Assembly (NCBI GenBank): GCA_039621445.1
Contig: CP154956.1
Span: forward strand, 47,659,291-47,723,290
Direction of reading: 5' to 3'
Length of the DNA: 64,000 nucleotides
From: Euglena gracilis
Lineage: Eukaryota > Euglenida > Euglenophyceae > Euglenales
Under the pieces are notes generated by a model. That model saw only the letters and a list, made by a program, of their open reading frames with translations, had not been told where the DNA came from and did not search any database. A program made the translations under genes and the position numbers. Of this stretch, positions 31,631 through 41,140 are shown one piece after another; the first letter of the stretch is position 1; each line of letters begins with the position of its first letter.

Positions 31631-34600
31631 AAGTTAGACCACGCCAAAATTCTGGCCTTATTCAGGCTTGGTTTTCGGCCCAAGCCTGAATCCTAATTGT
31701 AATTTTGTTCCCCAAGACTGACCCTACATCCATCCATCCATTTGGTCGTTCATTTGTTCGATCATTTTCTAAAAGATTGTTTAGTTTTCCTGCAGATTTT
31801 TTGCAGATTTGTTGTGTTAGCTTTTGTTGGCAGCCATATTCTATTTGCCCCCCACACCCCCTGGCAGGCACCCCCCCCCCCCGGGGCGGGTGCCGCCGGG
31901 TGTCCAGGGTGTCCACTTGAAGGCCCCCACCCATCAGGACGTCCCCACCCACCCACCACCCATATTTTGGGCAGTTTAGGCACGTTTCTCTGGAAGGAAA
32001 AAAAAAGCTGACCTTTTGGGGGGTCCGGGGAACCCCCCCTCCTTCACCCTGAGTTGGCCCCCGTTGGCACCTGTCCAAATCCAGCTGGGTTGGTGTTTTT
32101 CAGCCAGAAATTCGAAATGCAACCCCCAATTCCCCTCAAAAAAAGCGCCATTCTTGACCCACTTTTTTTCCCAAAAAAATCAGGCTGGCCACAGCTGTAT
32201 TTCAGCGGATCCCCAGGGAGGGGGGTGTAGCCCAGCTGGGAGCTGCTGGCTGGAAAAAAAGGTGCTGGGTGACTGTACTTGAGGGGGTCGGTCACCTCCA
32301 GCTGATGAAAACCCCTTGGTTTCAGCACCTCGCCTTTTTGTGTGAGATTGGGCACTCTGAAAGTGGCTCCCCCAAAGGGCGTGAAACAGGTGCGGAAAAC
32401 ACGTTGAGAAAATGAGGTGGTTTCCCATCATTTTTTGTTTGTCTCCCTTCATTTTGTCAGGACTGTAAGACATTTTGGCGGAAAGGAATCATTTCTGCTC
32501 TGTGGCCACATATCTGGCTCTGAAGCCTGTGTGTGCCCCGGGGGGCCAAGTGGAGAGTCCAGGGGGGGGGTGACCCAGGTCTGACCCTCGGGGGAAAAGT
32601 TGGGGTTATTGATTGGGGTAGGGTTGCGTTTACGGCCGGCTGGACGTCGGGCTCCCATTTTTTTTAGGAATTCAGGGAGAAGTTAGACCGCATTCTGGAC
32701 CAAGTTAGGCAGAATTTAGGTCAAATTCAGACATTTTCCCCCCAGCAAAATATGTTTTAAAAGAATCTTCCAAAGCAGGGTCCTAACTTCCAACTTAACT
32801 TTTGTCTTGAATTTGCCAATTTTGTTCCGGCATGACGGCCTTAGCCCAAACCCTATTCCTAAAATAAGCACAAACCCTCCCCGAACCTGCCGGCAGTTGC
32901 CCGGATCCAGGGCGTTTAAGGGAGCGCTTGGGGCTGAAAAGTCGGACCTGGGTCACCCCATGCGACCCTCCCCCCCCCTGGACACCCCACTTGCCCCCCC
33001 CCCGGTGAGATAAGTAGAAAATGGCTGCCTTTTTGTCTTTTTTCAGTGTAGCCCTACCCTGAGGTCTTTGTTCAGACGGGAAGGGGGGATGGGATGGATT
33101 GCATATGAACAATGCACAGACCTTTTACAGAAACAGAGAAATGATCGCCACTTTCACTCAAGGAGAAACGGGATGTGTTAAATTTTATATTTTGCACAGC
33201 ATAAAAAACACTGCACAATAAAAAAGGTACCTTGTTCACACTTTTGTCTTCCCCAGGCTTGTTCCTGGGACTGTTGCCCTGCCGTACGATTGAATTGGTT
33301 TCAGCCTTTCCCTGCAAACAAGGAATTGGGATGTTCTCCCCCAAGGAAGCATACAATACAATGGTGTGGATCGGTGGTGATGACTCTCTCAGGCCAGCTC
33401 GTCCTTGTTGTTCTGTTTGGGCATGTGCATCATGTGCTGTGCTGTGGTGTGCTGTGCTGAGCTGTCCGAGATTTGTGACCGACATGGATCATCGTTCTGT
33501 ATGCTTGTCTCCACCATTGCCCTGTATTGAAACAAATGTTAAATGTTGCAGGGTTTTCCCCACCTTCACAATCAACCTTATTTTTCTCCAGGGTGGTGGG
33601 GGAATGGACTGATATTAAAACGGCGCCTTTGGTGTCAAATTTGAAACAATCTTGGACAATTTTCAAACACAGAAAATGTTCCCTTCAAAGGAAACAGATC
33701 TCCATGGAACAATTTTCTTTCCTGACTGACCATCCAGAATAAACCGGAATAAACCAGAAGAATTTTCTAAAATAACGGGAATAAAAATTTCAGCCAAACC
33801 TATGAAAATTTTAAAGTGCAATTAGTTTGGGCCATTCCCCAAAAATTTTACAAGGGAACGAGCATGTGTTTCCCCTGTTTTGTTGCACAAGAAAAACCGC
33901 CAAATCTCGCCAAACTTTACATTTTTTGAACTTTTTGATTTTATTTGGCAATTTGTTTCTATTTTTGCTCTGAAAATGGTTTCAAATTACGCATTTTGAC
34001 CTCATTTTCCCTCATTTTGGGTTTTTTTTGGGCCGACAAATTCCATATTTTTGGAATCAGCTTGTTCCAAGAATCATAGAAATCATGTTTTTGGACTTTT
34101 TTTTGAAGAAAAAAATGAAGACGATGGTTCAAAACATCCACCAATGTTGCAAATGGAAAATGCTGGGGGAGGAGTGCAGAGAAATGCCCAAGTCCATTCA
34201 GGCAGAAAGTTACCTGAATAACCTGAATTAATCCCAGAGAATTGGGAGTAAAGCGACATAATCCGGAATTAAACTTTTCAATTTTAATCAATGACAAATC
34301 AAACTTCATTTTGCATACCCCAAATGGAATTGTTGGTCCAAGCGGAAACACGCGTTCAAAATTTTACCACCAAAGTCAAAAATTTAATTGACATGTGTTG
34401 TCGCATCGCACTGCTGTTTTGGTTGGGGTCCCCCCCCCCCCGTGTTTGGAGGGGGTTCCGACCCCCTGAGGGCTTCCATATGTTGGCTTCCCTGTGGGCA
34501 GAGGCCGACGGGTTCATTATACCTCCTCCTTCTAGATTTATTTTGAGTTTGAAATGTCTTAGCCTCAGTTTTATGTCATTCAGCTCCACCGCCATCAAAC

Positions 34601-35535
34601 AATGAGTGAAGAAGTACCCCGGAGGTGGGGGCTCGACTGCAACTAGTCCAAATTTGGCTAGTGGAATTCCCAGAGGACCCTCCCCTCTAGGGGGGTCTGC
34701 GTGGAACTTTTTTCTCAATGACTGGCAGGAAGTGCCGGTCATTTTTTTGACCCCCCCCCCAAAACCTGCCAAAGATGCCCATTTTTGGAAATTTTCAGTT
34801 TTTTTTAAAAAATAAGCAGCCAAAACAGCGATTTCCATCTGCATCGGAGGTTTTTTTTTTCAGTTGGGAAACCCCTCCCCCCGGATAGATGGGCTTTCTT
34901 TTGTAGTGGCTGGTTAGTGCCCCCTGCCCAGGTTGTTAAACAGAAGCCTGCCTGGTGCGTCCTGACTGTTGGAGGTGGTGGTGGTGGTGGTTGCCCCCCC
35001 CCCCTTCTGTCCTCCCAGATTTGGCCCAAGACAATTTTGGGTGAGGATAAATTTTGGAATTGCTCTTTCACCCTCTGTCCTACAGGTTGGCGTTGGCAGA
35101 AGTGACACCTGCAGATCCACGTTGTTTTTAAATGAAACTTCTGCAATGTTCCAACTTCACGTTGGCGCAACTTTCTGCTGCTGAATTTCTCCTGTTTGTG
35201 TGTTCTGACCGGTTTTTCCACTGGCAATTAAAAGCACCAACGCACTGTCACACATAGCCGGGCTTTCCATTTTTTTTCCCTTTTCTGAACACTGTTTCGA
35301 TGCAACCCATGCCACTCCCTGGGTTGTTTTCACACCTTCTCTATCACAAAGTGCCAAAACGCCAGAAGTGCGAAATACATGGTGTGAAGTACATATATCT
35401 TTATTCACCCCCCGGGGAACCCTGGACCGCCTCAGAAATGATTGGGCAGTTTTCACCCCTCTTTATGCTGCCCAATTTGTTGCCCCAAATTTGTGCCGCA
35501 ATAATCTCCTGGGGGGGTGAGTGCCCTGTAGGGGG
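31631..35535. other. Stretch without recognisable genes
   Basis: Poly-C/poly-G patches (31,870-31,885, 32,560-32,572, 34,428-34,442) and AT-rich DNA. The 34,625-34,760 part resembles the CAGGCATTTGCTTAAGG MITE interior (AACTAGTCCAAATTTGGCTAG). No supported exon. Confidence 0.45.
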
Positions 35536-35539
35536 GGGG

Positions 35540-35960
35540 TTACAGTAGGAGGAGGTTCGAGCTCGAACCTCCTCGAACGACCTCGAACGACATTCGAGGA
35601 GGGTCTCGAACCTCCTCGAATGTCCTCGAACGACGTTCGCGGAGGGTCTCGAACCTCCTCGAACGTCCTCGAACGATGTTCGAGGAGGGTCTCGAACCTC
35701 CTCGAACGACCTCAAACGACATTCGAGGAGGGTCTCGAACCTCCTCGAACGACCTCAAACGACATTCGAGGAGGGTCTCGAACCTCCTCGAATGTCCTCG
35801 AACGACGTTCGCGGAGGGTCTCGAACCTCCTCGAACGTCCTCGAACGATGTTCGAGGAGGGTCTCGAACCTCCTCGAACGACCTCAAACGACATTCGAGG
35901 AGGGACCTCGAACCTCCTCGACGACCTCGAACGACCTCGAACGACATCTCGACCCTCCTC
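35540..35960. repeat. Self-complementary minisatellite, CTCGAACGACATTCGAGGAGG type
   Basis: Units of about 60 bases alternate TCGAACCTCCTCGAA with TTCGAGGAGGGTC, so each unit is largely palindromic. All frames stay open and spell E/R/S-rich repeats on both strands, which argues against a protein. The array resumes at 36,750-36,975. Confidence 0.85.
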
Positions 35961-36179
35961 CTGCGTACATGCATACAGCTTTCAACACCAACGTCCTCGA
36001 CAAATTTTGCGTGGGTTCTTTTTTTTGTTTTTGGGTTTTGTGTAATTTTTTTCAGAAACGACCACCCAAGCAGGCGAGACCTATTCCCTCTCGATATGTG
36101 ATTGGGTTGGTAATTTGAACTTTTCAAATCCCCCCCCCCCGTCGCTCCCTACTCGGGCACTACTAGGCCCAGGGAGAGC

Positions 36180-36690
36180 CTGTAGTGGGAAATTTTCTGC
36201 GCGTTTTAAAAACGTATTTTTACTTACGCAAGAATGCACCGATTCATAAATATTTTTATTCGAAAATATTCCCATACCGGGAGAATTTCTGATGTTATTA
36301 GAAGGAATAGGGTTAGGGTTAATATTTCTACCCCAATGGTTGCAACCATCCCGCTCATCGTTGCTATATTTCCCTCTACAGGGTACACAGCGAACCCAAA
36401 GAGTCGCCCAACTAGGGTTAAAAACATGGGGGGACCCGAGCGAGGCGCCTTCGGCGCCTCGCTCGGGTCCCCCCATGTGTATTAACCCTAGTTGGGCGAC
36501 TCTTTGGGGTAGCTGGTACCCTGTAGGTGGAAATTTTCCACGCGTTTTAAAAGAGACATATTTTTTCTTACTCCGGAATGCACTGATTCATAAATATTTT
36601 TTATTCAAAAATATTTCCATACCGAGAGAATTTCTGAGGTTATTAGAGAGAATACGGTTAGGGTCAGGTTTAGGGTTAGAAAAAAAATTT
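36180..36690. repeat. Tandem duplication around a long hairpin
   Basis: Sequence from about 36,180 to 36,330 (with CGCGTTTTAAAA and CGATTCATAAATATTTTTATT) is repeated at about 36,520-36,670 with some 85% identity by eye. The hairpin of the next entry lies between the copies. Confidence 0.7.
36371..36530. repeat. Long inverted repeat, arms of about 75-80 bp
   Basis: The arms contain CTACAGGGTAC, CCCAAAGAGTCGCCCAACTA, GGGTTA and GGGGGGACCCGAGCGAGGCG, and fold about GCGCCTTCGGCGC at the centre (about 36,445-36,457). The core is perfect, with small mismatches toward the outside. Such a structure would extrude or form a very stable RNA hairpin. Confidence 0.85.
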
Positions 36691-36749
36691 TTATTTACGC
36701 AGGATTGCACGCATTCAAAAGTATTTTTATTCAAAAATATATTCCCAAC

Positions 36750-36975
36750 GTCCTCGAACGACCTCGAACGATATTCGAGGAGGGTCTCAAACGTCCTTGA
36801 ACGACCTCGAACGACATTCGAGGAGAGTCTCGAACCTCCTCGAACGTCCTCGAACGACGTTCGAGGAGGGTCTCGAACCTCCTCGAACGTCCTCGAACGA
36901 CGTTCGAGGAGGGTCTCGAACCTCCTCGAATGTCGATGAATGGAGGTTCGAGGAGGTTCGAGACCCTCCTCCTAC
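36750..36975. repeat. Second array of the self-complementary minisatellite
   Basis: Same units as 35,540-35,960, ending with GGAGGTTCGAGGAGGTTCG. Together the two arrays bracket the duplicated hairpin region. Confidence 0.85.
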
Positions 36976-36979
36976 GGTC

Positions 36980-38185
36980 CATCCCACTACCGTAACCCTC
37001 CCCCCTGTAGGGACCAATGAGGGATACATGAGAGCTGCTGCAGTTCAGGCTCCTGCAAGGAAGAAGACAGACAGACGCTTTGGGTTCCCAGCTACCTCCC
37101 TTGAACGTGCGCACACGTATGCAGTCGCAAAACCTATACTCTGTGGAAAATCGCACGTCGTATCCATATCTGTTGGTTGAATGGGAATGGAATCCCCACA
37201 GGTGGTTGTGGGTTAACCACCAAACCACCCCTATCCCAGTGGGTGGAAGGATCCGACCCCCCCACCTGTTCCCATTTTCCCAGAGGTGCCAGTTGTTAGG
37301 CCAAAAAATTTTGGCACCAAATTTTCCTTGTACAGGGTTAATGGAGGGTTTTAAACACCCCCTTTTGCATGTAAGTGGGGCGTATCCCCCCCCCCACCAA
37401 GCAGCCGTGGGAAAGGGCAAGGGCATAAATTGATATAGAGACCAATTGATGTTGATATTTGCTGGTTTCCCTCAATTGCTGCAATTCTCTCCAATTTTCT
37501 GCAGTTTCCCCCCCCTTTCTTCCTCTTGTCGGCGTTCCATCAGCCATGTTCTTTAGAATATGTAATTGTGCTGGATTTACGTATTTTTGCTCCAGGTGTG
37601 ACCGCAAAAAAAGCCCCCAAAATGTTTTTTTTGTGCTTTGACAATTTGCTGATTCCTGAAATGCTGATCTTCGGCCCAACGTTTTCAAAAAGTGTTAGGC
37701 AGTTTCCCTCAGGCACGTCTCGGGGGAAATGCGCCTCAAAACGAGACAGTTTTCAACGGTGATTTTTTTCCAGTTTGGATCTCAATATCAATTCTCTGCA
37801 ATTTTCGCTTTTTTTGCAAATTTCCTGAAGGCCTCTGATATCGACACCCCCTCATGGGGACCCAGGGAAAAGCCACCCCCCCCCCCCGAATCGCACAGTG
37901 AATCTGTGCTCCGGATATGTTCTTTGATTTTGTTTCATTTTCGAGATGTTTTGATCTTTGCGATTTTCTGCCCGATAAACGCCTAAAGTTGGCCTAAAAA
38001 TGGCCATTTCTCAGGGGTGAATGTGCAGATATTCGGACTCAGTTCAGCCTGGGGACCCAACCACCTTTTTTTGTGTGATTTTTGCATTTTCAATTTTGGC
38101 AAATTTTGTGTTCCTTTTTCGCTTTTTTTTGCTTTTTTTTGTATTTTTTTCCCGGCGATTTTTGGTTTTTATTGGAAGGATTTTT
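36980..38185. other. Stretch without recognisable genes
   Basis: Mixed-composition DNA with poly-C patches at 37,387 and 37,876. No exon-like island was found. Confidence 0.4.
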
Positions 38186-38292
38186 GGCAGCCCCCAAATA
38201 TGGGCCCCCCCATGGGGGGGGTCCCTATAGTTGGGAGAGGGGGTCAAAATAGATTTTTTGTGTTAATGATGGAATAGGGTTAGGGTCGTGAT

Positions 38293-38363
38293 TTAGGGTT
38301 AGGGTTAGGCCTAACTTGTAGACGGGTGTTCAGTGTACAAGTTAGGCCTAACCCTAACCCTAA
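38293..38363. repeat. Inverted TTAGGG hairpin
   Basis: A 28-base arm starting TTAGGGTTAGGG (38,293-38,320) is followed after 15 bases by its exact reverse complement (38,336-38,363). It pairs two telomere-type runs head to head. Confidence 0.8.
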
Positions 38364-38639
38364 CTTGCGCGCCTTCCCCCCCCCCCCTATGTCCAACGAC
38401 CCCCCCTATGTCCAATGACCACCCCCCCCCCCGGTCAGAGGACACCTTTTCGGAGGTTTGACCAAATTTTTGGTCTCAGCGTGAAGCCATTTTTGACACT
38501 TTTTGGACAAAAATTTGTCAAAATTGCCCAAAATTTTCGGCGCGAAGCGCCGGAAGGGAAAATTTGGGCATTTTTGGGTGGGTGGGGACCCGGGTACCCA
38601 CCAACTTTCTTTTGACTCCATGCAGGGGGGGGGAAATTA

Positions 38640-38900
38640 TGCGGTCCGCATTATTCCGCATTTTTCCGCATTTTTCCGCATTTTTCCGCATATTTTCCGC
38701 GTTTTTTTTGTAAATTTTCCGCATTTTTCCGCATTTTCGCATTTGACCGCATTTTTCCCGCATTTTCCCGCATTTTCCCGCATTTTTCCGCATAATTTCC
38801 GCATTATCCCGCATTTTCCGCATTTTTCCGCATAATCGCCGCATTTTTTCGCATAATTTCCACATTTTTCCGCATAATTTCCGCATTTTTTTGTGAATTT
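38640..38900. repeat. CCGCATTTTT minisatellite, left side of hAT
   Basis: Degenerate tandem copies of CCGCATTTTT and CCGCATAATTT fill the subterminal region. A similar array lies at 40,200-40,345. Subterminal repeats are common transposase-binding regions in hAT elements; a binding role here is inference. Confidence 0.8.
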
Positions 38901-38942
38901 TTTGCATTTCAAGTCAACTACAAGGTTCATTGTTTCCCCAAT

Positions 38943-39709
38943 ATGTTGGAGCACAAGTGCTCGTCTTTTCATCTCTCTGTTTTATGCATAATTTTTTTCA
39001 AAAGGGTCCTAGTTCAGGTGCAAGCCCAGTTTCTGCGTGATATGTTCATCAGAGTTTTGAAATCGTTGCAGGACAGTTTGAATGTTCGCTTTGAGAAAAG
39101 CAAGGAACAAATTGAGTTTTACCGTCAACTTCGCGTGCTCAACCCAAATAATTTGCCTCTTATGTCATCAGCTCCCACAGATTACCTCCCCCCCCCCCCT
39201 TGTTGTTGACGCGGCGTGTCGTTGACACCCCCCCCCCGTGTCAACGACACTTTTCTGGAACACTACCTATTGAATCACAGTGACATTGACATGGCGTGTC
39301 GTTGACACACCCCCCGTGTCAACGGCACTCTCCTGGAACATTGGCGTGTCAACGACAAGGGGGGGGGAGGTACTCAGCGTTGCGTTTGGACGGATGTGAT
39401 GAAGATTTCATACAGTATTTGCAATGCACAAAAAGGGATATTGACGGCCCAGAGGAGTTAATTGAATGGTGGAAGACGCATCGGCCATCTCTTTTTCGTG
39501 AACGCGTTTTGTTTCTGATTTCCACCCCGGTCGCCACTTCAAGTGTGGAAAGGTTTTTTTCCGTTTGCGGACAGCTGGATGCCGATCAGTGGGCTTTGTC
39601 ACAAAATGCACGGAGGTTGGAGTTCATGCTTCAATTTAATGGTGATTTGTCTGGGCGTTCACCTCCCTCTGACCTGTTCGCATTGTTTATTTGCGTCCGT
39701 GTCTTTTGA
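38943..39709 (+). CDS. hAT transposase fragment, two exons
   Basis: Exon 1 (38,943-39,185) encodes LNVRFEKSKEQIEFYRQLRV; exon 2 (39,371-39,709) encodes PEELIEWWKTHRPSLF and STPVATSSVERFFSVCGQLD, the diagnostic C-terminal dimerisation domain with its S-V-E-R-x-F-S motif. The frame joins exactly if the intervening 39,186-39,370 element is removed. The protein is about 194 residues, far shorter than a full hAT transposase (usually over 500), so the catalytic part is missing or lies in unrecognised exons. The stop is TGA at 39,707. Confidence 0.75.
39186..39370. mobile_element. Intron-like inverted-repeat insertion in the hAT gene
   Basis: The insert begins with CTCC and a C-run and ends with a G-run and GAGG before TAC; TAC stands on both sides (39,183-39,185 and 39,371-39,373) in the same codon phase. 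Inside, CGTGTCGTTGACAC and GTGTCAACGACAC recur as inverted pairs. There is no GT-AG pair that restores the frame. It behaves like an intron derived from a transposable element. Confidence 0.65.
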
Positions 39710-39809
39710 ACAATGGACATACTGCCGCTGAACATTTTTAATGTGCTTTGTTTTTCCATTGCATTTTGGTGACTTCTGGCAAGCTTGGGTATCGGCGATG
39801 GAAATCAAA

Positions 39810-40129
39810 TACCTACCCCCCCCCCCCCCGGGAAACTGTCATGCCCGAGAACCTGTCAGGGTCCCGCCCGGGAAACTGTCAGGGTCCCCGGTACCGGCCA
39901 ACCTGTCACTATAGGAAGTTGTCAGGGTCCCTGGTACCGGCCAACCTGTCAGGGTCATTTTTCATTGACTTTCCCTTGAAATGCCCTACCTGGGAAACTG
40001 TCAGGGTCCCGCCTGGGAAACTGTCAGGGTCCCTGGTACCGGCCAACCTGTCATGATAGGAAGTTGTCAGGGTCCCCGGTACTGGCCAACCTGTCAGGTG
40101 ACAGTTTCCCGGGGGGGGGAGGTTGGTAG
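39810..40129. mobile_element. MITE, GGGAAACTGTCA family, copy 2
   Basis: Same ends (TACCTACC with C-run; G-run ending GGTTGGTA) and same internal CTGTCAGGGTCCC modules as 29,319-29,640, with about 90% identity by eye. It lies inside the hAT element after the transposase stop. Confidence 0.8.
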
Positions 40130-40199
40130 CATTGGGACCCTGCATATTGTGAGGTAGAAATATATCTGTCCTCTCCATGTGACCTGGGACTCCACAGAA

Positions 40200-40345
40200 T
40201 TTCGGCATATTTTCCGCATTTTCCGCATTTTTCTGCATATTTTCCGCATTTTTTTCCCGCATAATTTCCACATAATTTCCGCATTTTTCCGCATTTTTCC
40301 GCATAATTTCCGCATTTTTTCCCCGCCTGCCAGACCGCATAATCC
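40200..40345. repeat. CCGCATTTTT minisatellite, right side of hAT
   Basis: Second subterminal array of CCGCATTTTT/CCGCATAATTT units, close to the right terminal repeat. Confidence 0.8.
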
Positions 40346-40686
40346 CCCCCCCCTGCTCCATGTCCAACGACCACCCCCCCCCCGGTCAGAGGACACCTTT
40401 TTGGTCACTACCCTATGTCCAACGCACCCCCCCCGGTCAGAGGACAGAGGTCACCGGTCATTGGACATGGGGGGGGTAACATATTCCATCATTAACGCAA
40501 AAAAACTTTTGCCGCCCCCCCTCCCAACTATAGGGACCGCCCCTGGGGGGGCCTATAGTTGGGGGCTGCCAATTTTTTAACTATGATAAATTCCTCGTTT
40601 TGCCCCGTTTTTTCGCAATTTGTGGGTGGGGGACCCCCCCGTCTTAAAAAAAACCCCTTGTTGCCCCCCCCCCCCGGCATTGGGTC

Positions 40687-41132
40687 CAGGCATTTGCTTA
40701 AGGGATTGCAGTACCCCCCCGGGGGGGGGCTGGACTGCAGCTAGTCCAAATTTGGCTAGTGGGATTTCTAGCAGACCCCCCCGGGGGGGGGGGTCTGCTA
40801 GCAGGGCTAGCTAGTGGGAAAATTTTTTCCAGTGACTGGCGCGAAGCGCCGGAAAATTTTTTTCGGACCCCAAAAAATGGCCAAAAATGCCCATTTTTGG
40901 CCATTTTTGGCCATTTTTGGGTTTTTTTGGAACAAAATCAGTCAAAAACCTATTAAAAACCTCATTTCCACCTCGGCGCGCAGCGCCGGAGGAAATTTTT
41001 TTTCCAGTCGGGGGGACCCCCGGCCCCCCCCCCCCCCCGGGGGAGGGGGGTCTAGCTAGTCCACTTTTTCCGGTGTCTAGCCGATTTGCTAGCCAGTACC
41101 CCCCCCCCCCGGGGTCCTTAAGCAAATGCCTG
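40687..41132 (+). mobile_element. hAT-type MITE, CAGGCATTTGCTTAAGG family, with 8-bp target duplication
   Basis: CAGGCATTTGCTTAAGG (40,687-40,703) is perfectly inverted at 41,116-41,132, and ATTGGGTC is directly repeated outside both ends (40,679-40,686; 41,133-41,140). CAGG ends plus an 8-bp duplication are typical of hAT elements. No protein is encoded. The interior contains two GGCGCGAAGCGCC-type hairpins and C-run/G-run palindromes. Confidence 0.8.
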
Positions 41133-41140
41133 ATTGGGTC

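Larger units (their letters stand above)
38623..40355 (+). mobile_element. hAT DNA transposon, 1.73 kb, with target duplication
   Basis: Ends are CAGGGGGGGGGAAATTATGC (left) and the matching GCATAATCCCCCCCCCTG (right), with CTCCATG repeated directly at 38,616-38,622 and 40,356-40,362. CAGGG termini fit the hAT superfamily; seven of its expected eight duplicated bases are clear. The related element at 17,409 shows the uninterrupted site near 17,657. Inside are a short transposase gene, a CCGCATT minisatellite at each end and a MITE after the stop codon. Confidence 0.8.
38385..40473. mobile_element. TATGTCCAACGACC element, copy 2, split by hAT
   Basis: The left end CCCTATGTCCAACGAC (38,385) and right end GGTCATTGGACATGG (40,456-40,470) are inverted copies. 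Without the hAT insertion the element would be about 349 bp, close to the 362 bp of copy 1 at 17,409, and the internal order is the same. Confidence 0.7.
38186..40570. mobile_element. Outer inverted-repeat element of a nested stack
   Basis: About 90 bases at 38,186-38,277 (GGCAGCCCCCAA, CCCTATAGTTGGGAG, GTTAATGATGGAATA) recur in reverse at 40,482-40,570. Flanks ATTTTT on both sides could be a target duplication. The interior is the TATGTCCAACGACC element, so this looks like the oldest layer, though a simple inverted duplication is also possible. Confidence 0.5.

Noticed and set aside
35540-35960. CRISPR-like array
   Set aside because: Units are contiguous, with no unique spacers, in a eukaryotic repeat context.
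35521-36118. Long frames with ERPRTTFEEGLEPPRTSS-type repeats
   Set aside because: All frames stay open on both strands because the minisatellite unit is self-complementary and lacks stops.
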